The notes beneath the pieces were generated by a model. That model was given only the letters and a program-made list of their open reading frames with translations. It made no database searches and was not told the DNA's origin. A stretch of DNA of 64,000 nucleotides from Hydrogenovibrio sp. 3SP14C1 (GTDB taxonomy: Bacteria; Pseudomonadota; Gammaproteobacteria; Thiomicrospirales; Thiomicrospiraceae), in assembly GCF_029625905.1 (NCBI RefSeq), contig NZ_JARTLM010000004.1, positions 151,713 to 215,712 of the forward strand, in the 5' to 3' direction. Positions 61,979 to 64,000 of this stretch are shown here, one piece after another (within the stretch, counting starts at the first letter, position 1; each line of letters starts with the position of its first letter). The position numbers and the translations under genes were made by a program.

Positions 61979-62735
61979 AGCTGGTCGCAACCCTTAAATT
62001 AAATTGCTGTCTTTCCGAGCTGATTAAAGAAGACGATTCATCTAGAGCCTTCGGCATAATGCTTTGTATCAATGGTGCATTTTGATTTTCATCTGATGTT
62101 GCTTCATCTCGCATCCCACCTTGTTTTTCTTTAACAGTAAAGTCAGACTGTTCGTCACTGGCTGACTGAGCTAATTCAACTCTCGCGTTATTTGCCATTT
62201 GCATAGCCGCTCGAGCCACGCTCTGATCTTGTGAAGAGGGCTGTGCTGGCGCTAACGCAGCAGATTGAATTTGTTGCGCTTTTAACAAGGTTGCTTCTGG
62301 ATTTCCAGGAACAGGACTGGTATCAATTCCTACGTCACCACCTATCGCATATCGATTACCATCAGGACCTGTCTGGTAAACATAGTTTGCCCCACTGGTA
62401 ACATACTGTCCGCCAGCAGCTAAATGTGCTTGTTCATGAGTTTTTACTTCCAGATCACGGGATTTAAGTTGCTGAATAACTTGCTGTACTTCTTGCTCTT
62501 TCTTTTTTTGATCAGCTGCTATTTTATTTTTTTCATCAACTTTCTTATCTGATTCAGAAGGTTGGCTTGCAAGATTTTGTGCTTTATGAAGTTTGTCTAA
62601 TGCCGATGATTGAGAATGAGACGGAACCAAAACTTCACTAGCAGCCGTCGTATTCAGGCGATTACAGGACTTGTTTTGACTGACTATTTCATGTGAGGAT
62701 ACATGAGAAGAAATTAAGTTGAGCGAAACATTCAT
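61977..62735 (-). CDS. SprA-like putative metalloprotease
   Basis: A 252-residue protein with a low-complexity N-terminal half (many Ser, Gln and Lys) and a central SprA-family segment LEVKTHEQAHLAAGGQYVTSGANYVYQTGPDG; HEQAH is a zinc-binding HExxH-type motif. The family is described as a putative metalloprotease in some annotations. Function not known to me. It has no clear signal peptide. Confidence 0.7.
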   Translation of the reverse strand: MNVSLNLISSHVSSHEIVSQNKSCNRLNTTAASEVLVPSHSQSSALDKLHKAQNLASQPSESDKKVDEKNKIAADQKKKEQEVQQVIQQLKSRDLEVKTHEQAHLAAGGQYVTSGANYVYQTGPDGNRYAIGGDVGIDTSPVPGNPEATLLKAQQIQSAALAPAQPSSQDQSVARAAMQMANNARVELAQSASDEQSDFTVKEKQGGMRDEATSDENQNAPLIQSIMPKALDESSSLISSERQQFNLRVATS

Positions 62736-62856
62736 AAAAAGACACTCAGTAAAGACTAGATTATAAAATTATAACACTATGATTTTTAAATGTTAATTAT
62801 TTATTTCATGAAGGAAATCAACTTTTTGTTTAAAACAATTTTTTTTCGCTTAGAGC

Positions 62857-62883
62857 TTGATAAAATCAGACACCAACTATAAT
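62857..62883 (+). promoter_or_regulatory. Candidate promoter of the HDOD gene
   Basis: TTGATA at 62857-62862 and TATAAT at 62878-62883 are separated by 15 bases, shorter than the usual 17. Transcription would start near 62890, leaving only about seven bases before the ATG, without a ribosome binding site. Confidence 0.45.
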
Positions 62884-62896
62884 TACGTACTATTTT

Positions 62897-63754
62897 ATGC
62901 AAAGTTTAATAAAACAAGCAGGAACATTATTATCGACGATAGCGGTACCTGACTTACCAGAGCTCATTTTACTTTTAAAAGAAGAGCTCAATAAAAAATA
63001 TCCCAATACCGTCATCATCGCAAACCTTATCAGCAAAGACCCCCAATTACTTGCAGATTTTCTTGATTTGGTTAACACAAATGTAACGGCTGAGCGAACT
63101 CACATTCAGGATGCAAAAGCAGCTGTCAATCTTCTGGGGTTGGATGAAATATATAATCTGTTTGTCTCAACAGTTATTTCAAATCTATTAGCTCAAAATG
63201 AATTAGAAAAATCGATATTGTCTCATGGAGCTAAAGCTGGCTTAGCAGCGGCTGAACTCTCTTATTGGGTTTATGATGTTTCAAGATCACAAGCTTATAT
63301 GACGGGACTGATGCAAAATATCGGTGCGATTTACTTATCTAAATTGGAACCTGACTTATATGAAGAAATGTTTAATGCATCCTTAAGCAATCCAATCTCG
63401 GCTTATCAAAATGAATTAAATCATTATCAAACAAGCCATGTTTACATTGGCAGTATTCTCGTTAAAAAATGGCATATTCAGCCTGAAATTTATAAAGCGA
63501 TTCTTTTTCATCATGATATGGACTTCGCGATAAAAACTGTTGGCAATCAAACCATTAAACATTTAACAGCGCTTACCATACTTTCAAATTATATCGTCAG
63601 CTCAACAGACCCAGAACTTTACATCAACCAAGAATTACGAGAATATAGAGATGCCGCTAAACAAGTTTTAGATCTCCCCGACAATGCCATCAAAGCAGCC
63701 ACCGCAGCGGTCAATAAGTGGGGTAGTCAGGGATTTATCAACGCTAGCCATTAA
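62897..63754 (+). CDS. HDOD-domain protein
   Basis: A 285-residue single-domain HDOD protein: LISKDPQLLADFLDLVN, a central HIQDAKAAVNLLGLDEIYNLFVSTV, MTGLMQNIGAIYLSKL and the IYKAILFHHDMDF segment. HDOD proteins are related to HD phosphohydrolases but usually lack catalytic metal ligands, and act in signalling. The message appears nearly leaderless. No output or sensor domain is fused. Confidence 0.85.
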   Translation: MQSLIKQAGTLLSTIAVPDLPELILLLKEELNKKYPNTVIIANLISKDPQLLADFLDLVNTNVTAERTHIQDAKAAVNLLGLDEIYNLFVSTVISNLLAQNELEKSILSHGAKAGLAAAELSYWVYDVSRSQAYMTGLMQNIGAIYLSKLEPDLYEEMFNASLSNPISAYQNELNHYQTSHVYIGSILVKKWHIQPEIYKAILFHHDMDFAIKTVGNQTIKHLTALTILSNYIVSSTDPELYINQELREYRDAAKQVLDLPDNAIKAATAAVNKWGSQGFINASH

Positions 63755-63922
63755 CGGGGGCTTTCCTTTAGTTCCCAGCCCTTCATTGCTTTGTCTTAAC
63801 TTGACTTGACGCTCTAGACTTTCTTCACTCATAATCAGCCACGCACTCAATACTCATAGCATTCGGTATCCCTATATTACTCTGACAATATATTGATGGA
63901 CTAATGAACAGGAATTTTAGAC

Positions 63923-63964
63923 AAAAAAAAAAGCCCGTAGTGATTGAACACATACGGGCTTTTA
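63923..63964 (-). terminator. Rho-independent terminator of the rRNA operon
   Basis: On the minus strand AAAAGCCCGTA / TACGGGCTTTT form a long stem, followed by a run of about ten T residues. It lies just downstream of the 5S end. Confidence 0.9.
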
Positions 63965-63973
63965 GGAATATAA

Positions 63974-64000
63974 GCTTGGGGATGACCTACTCTCACATGC
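63974..64000 (-). rRNA. rrf: 5S ribosomal RNA, 3' end (partial)
   Basis: The minus strand begins GCATGTGAGAGTAGGTCATC, which matches the 3' region of gammaproteobacterial 5S rRNA (ATGCGAGAGTAGG in E. coli). The rest of the gene and the rRNA operon lie outside the window. The exact 3' end is approximate. Confidence 0.85.

Noticed and set aside
1-64000. CRISPR arrays, insertion sequences and prophage
   Set aside because: No regularly spaced repeats, transposase or integrase genes or phage structural genes were seen; the CCAGGCCTGG copies are scattered singly, not arrayed.

Overview
The window looks like chromosomal DNA of a marine, sulfur-oxidiser-type gammaproteobacterium, probably near Thiomicrospira, Hydrogenovibrio or Thiomicrorhabdus. 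That placement is an inference from moderate GC content, the gammaproteobacterial house-keeping neighbourhoods (sspA-sspB, efp-epmA-epmB, lptF-lptG beside pepA-holC, nudE beside yrfG) and a mevalonate pathway, which is unusual in this class. Gene density is high. I saw no insertion sequence, prophage, CRISPR array or tRNA gene. The right edge enters the 3' end of a 5S rRNA gene on the minus strand, so an rRNA operon lies beyond it.

Layout. 1-8.4 kb: a Tad/Flp pilus operon on the minus strand (flp, tadE-like, cpaB, cpaC, cpaE, cpaF, tadB, tadC, tadD and the first codons of another gene). 8.7-9.2 kb: an exported HbpS/GlcG-like protein. 9.6-12.6 kb: two GHMP kinases and mevalonate diphosphate decarboxylase. 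12.7-16.8 kb: sspB/sspA and the EF-P beta-lysylation set. 16.8-20.5 kb: a membrane glycosyltransferase, a flippase-like protein and a GT9 transferase. 20.6-26 kb: lptG/lptF facing away from pepA, holC and pilT. 26-40 kb: a zinc carboxypeptidase, an L,D-transpeptidase pair, uvrB, an aminotransferase, nudE/yrfG, a thiol methyltransferase, a thioredoxin-like protein, a spermidine-synthase-like protein, uup, a degenerate receiver protein and a lone nrdB. 40-46 kb: a six-gene operon with a histidine phosphatase, a metallophosphoesterase, an amphi-Trp protein, a PhoU-like/APH kinase, an ATP-grasp enzyme and an HprK-related kinase; it matches the poorly understood 'GAK' (grasp-and-kinase) gene set. 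46-50.7 kb: an ECF sigma/anti-sigma pair, a YihY protein and a GGDEF-EAL protein. 50.7-59.2 kb: a copper region with an HvfABC/bufferin-type RiPP cassette (eight EGKCG motifs behind a Tat signal), CusCBA and a Cys/His-rich exported protein. 59.4-64 kb: a 59-residue ORF, a DJ-1 protein, a CtpA protease, an ArsR regulator, a SprA-like protein, an HDOD protein and the 5S end.

Three things deserve attention. First, the palindrome CCAGGCCTGG occurs 11 times, plus two nine-base matches, although base composition predicts far less than one; it usually has an A-tract on its left and a T-tract on its right, and it leaves a recurring Asn-Asp-Gln-Ala-Trp imprint in unrelated proteins. Second, the kinase/phosphatase operon encodes both phosphoryl-adding and phosphoryl-removing enzymes around an unknown substrate. 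Third, the copper RiPP cassette has a perfect FNR-type box upstream of the precursor gene and a terminator between precursor and enzyme genes.

All functional calls come from reading the sequence by eye and from remembered family features. No database search was run, so start codons, promoters and operators are the least certain items.
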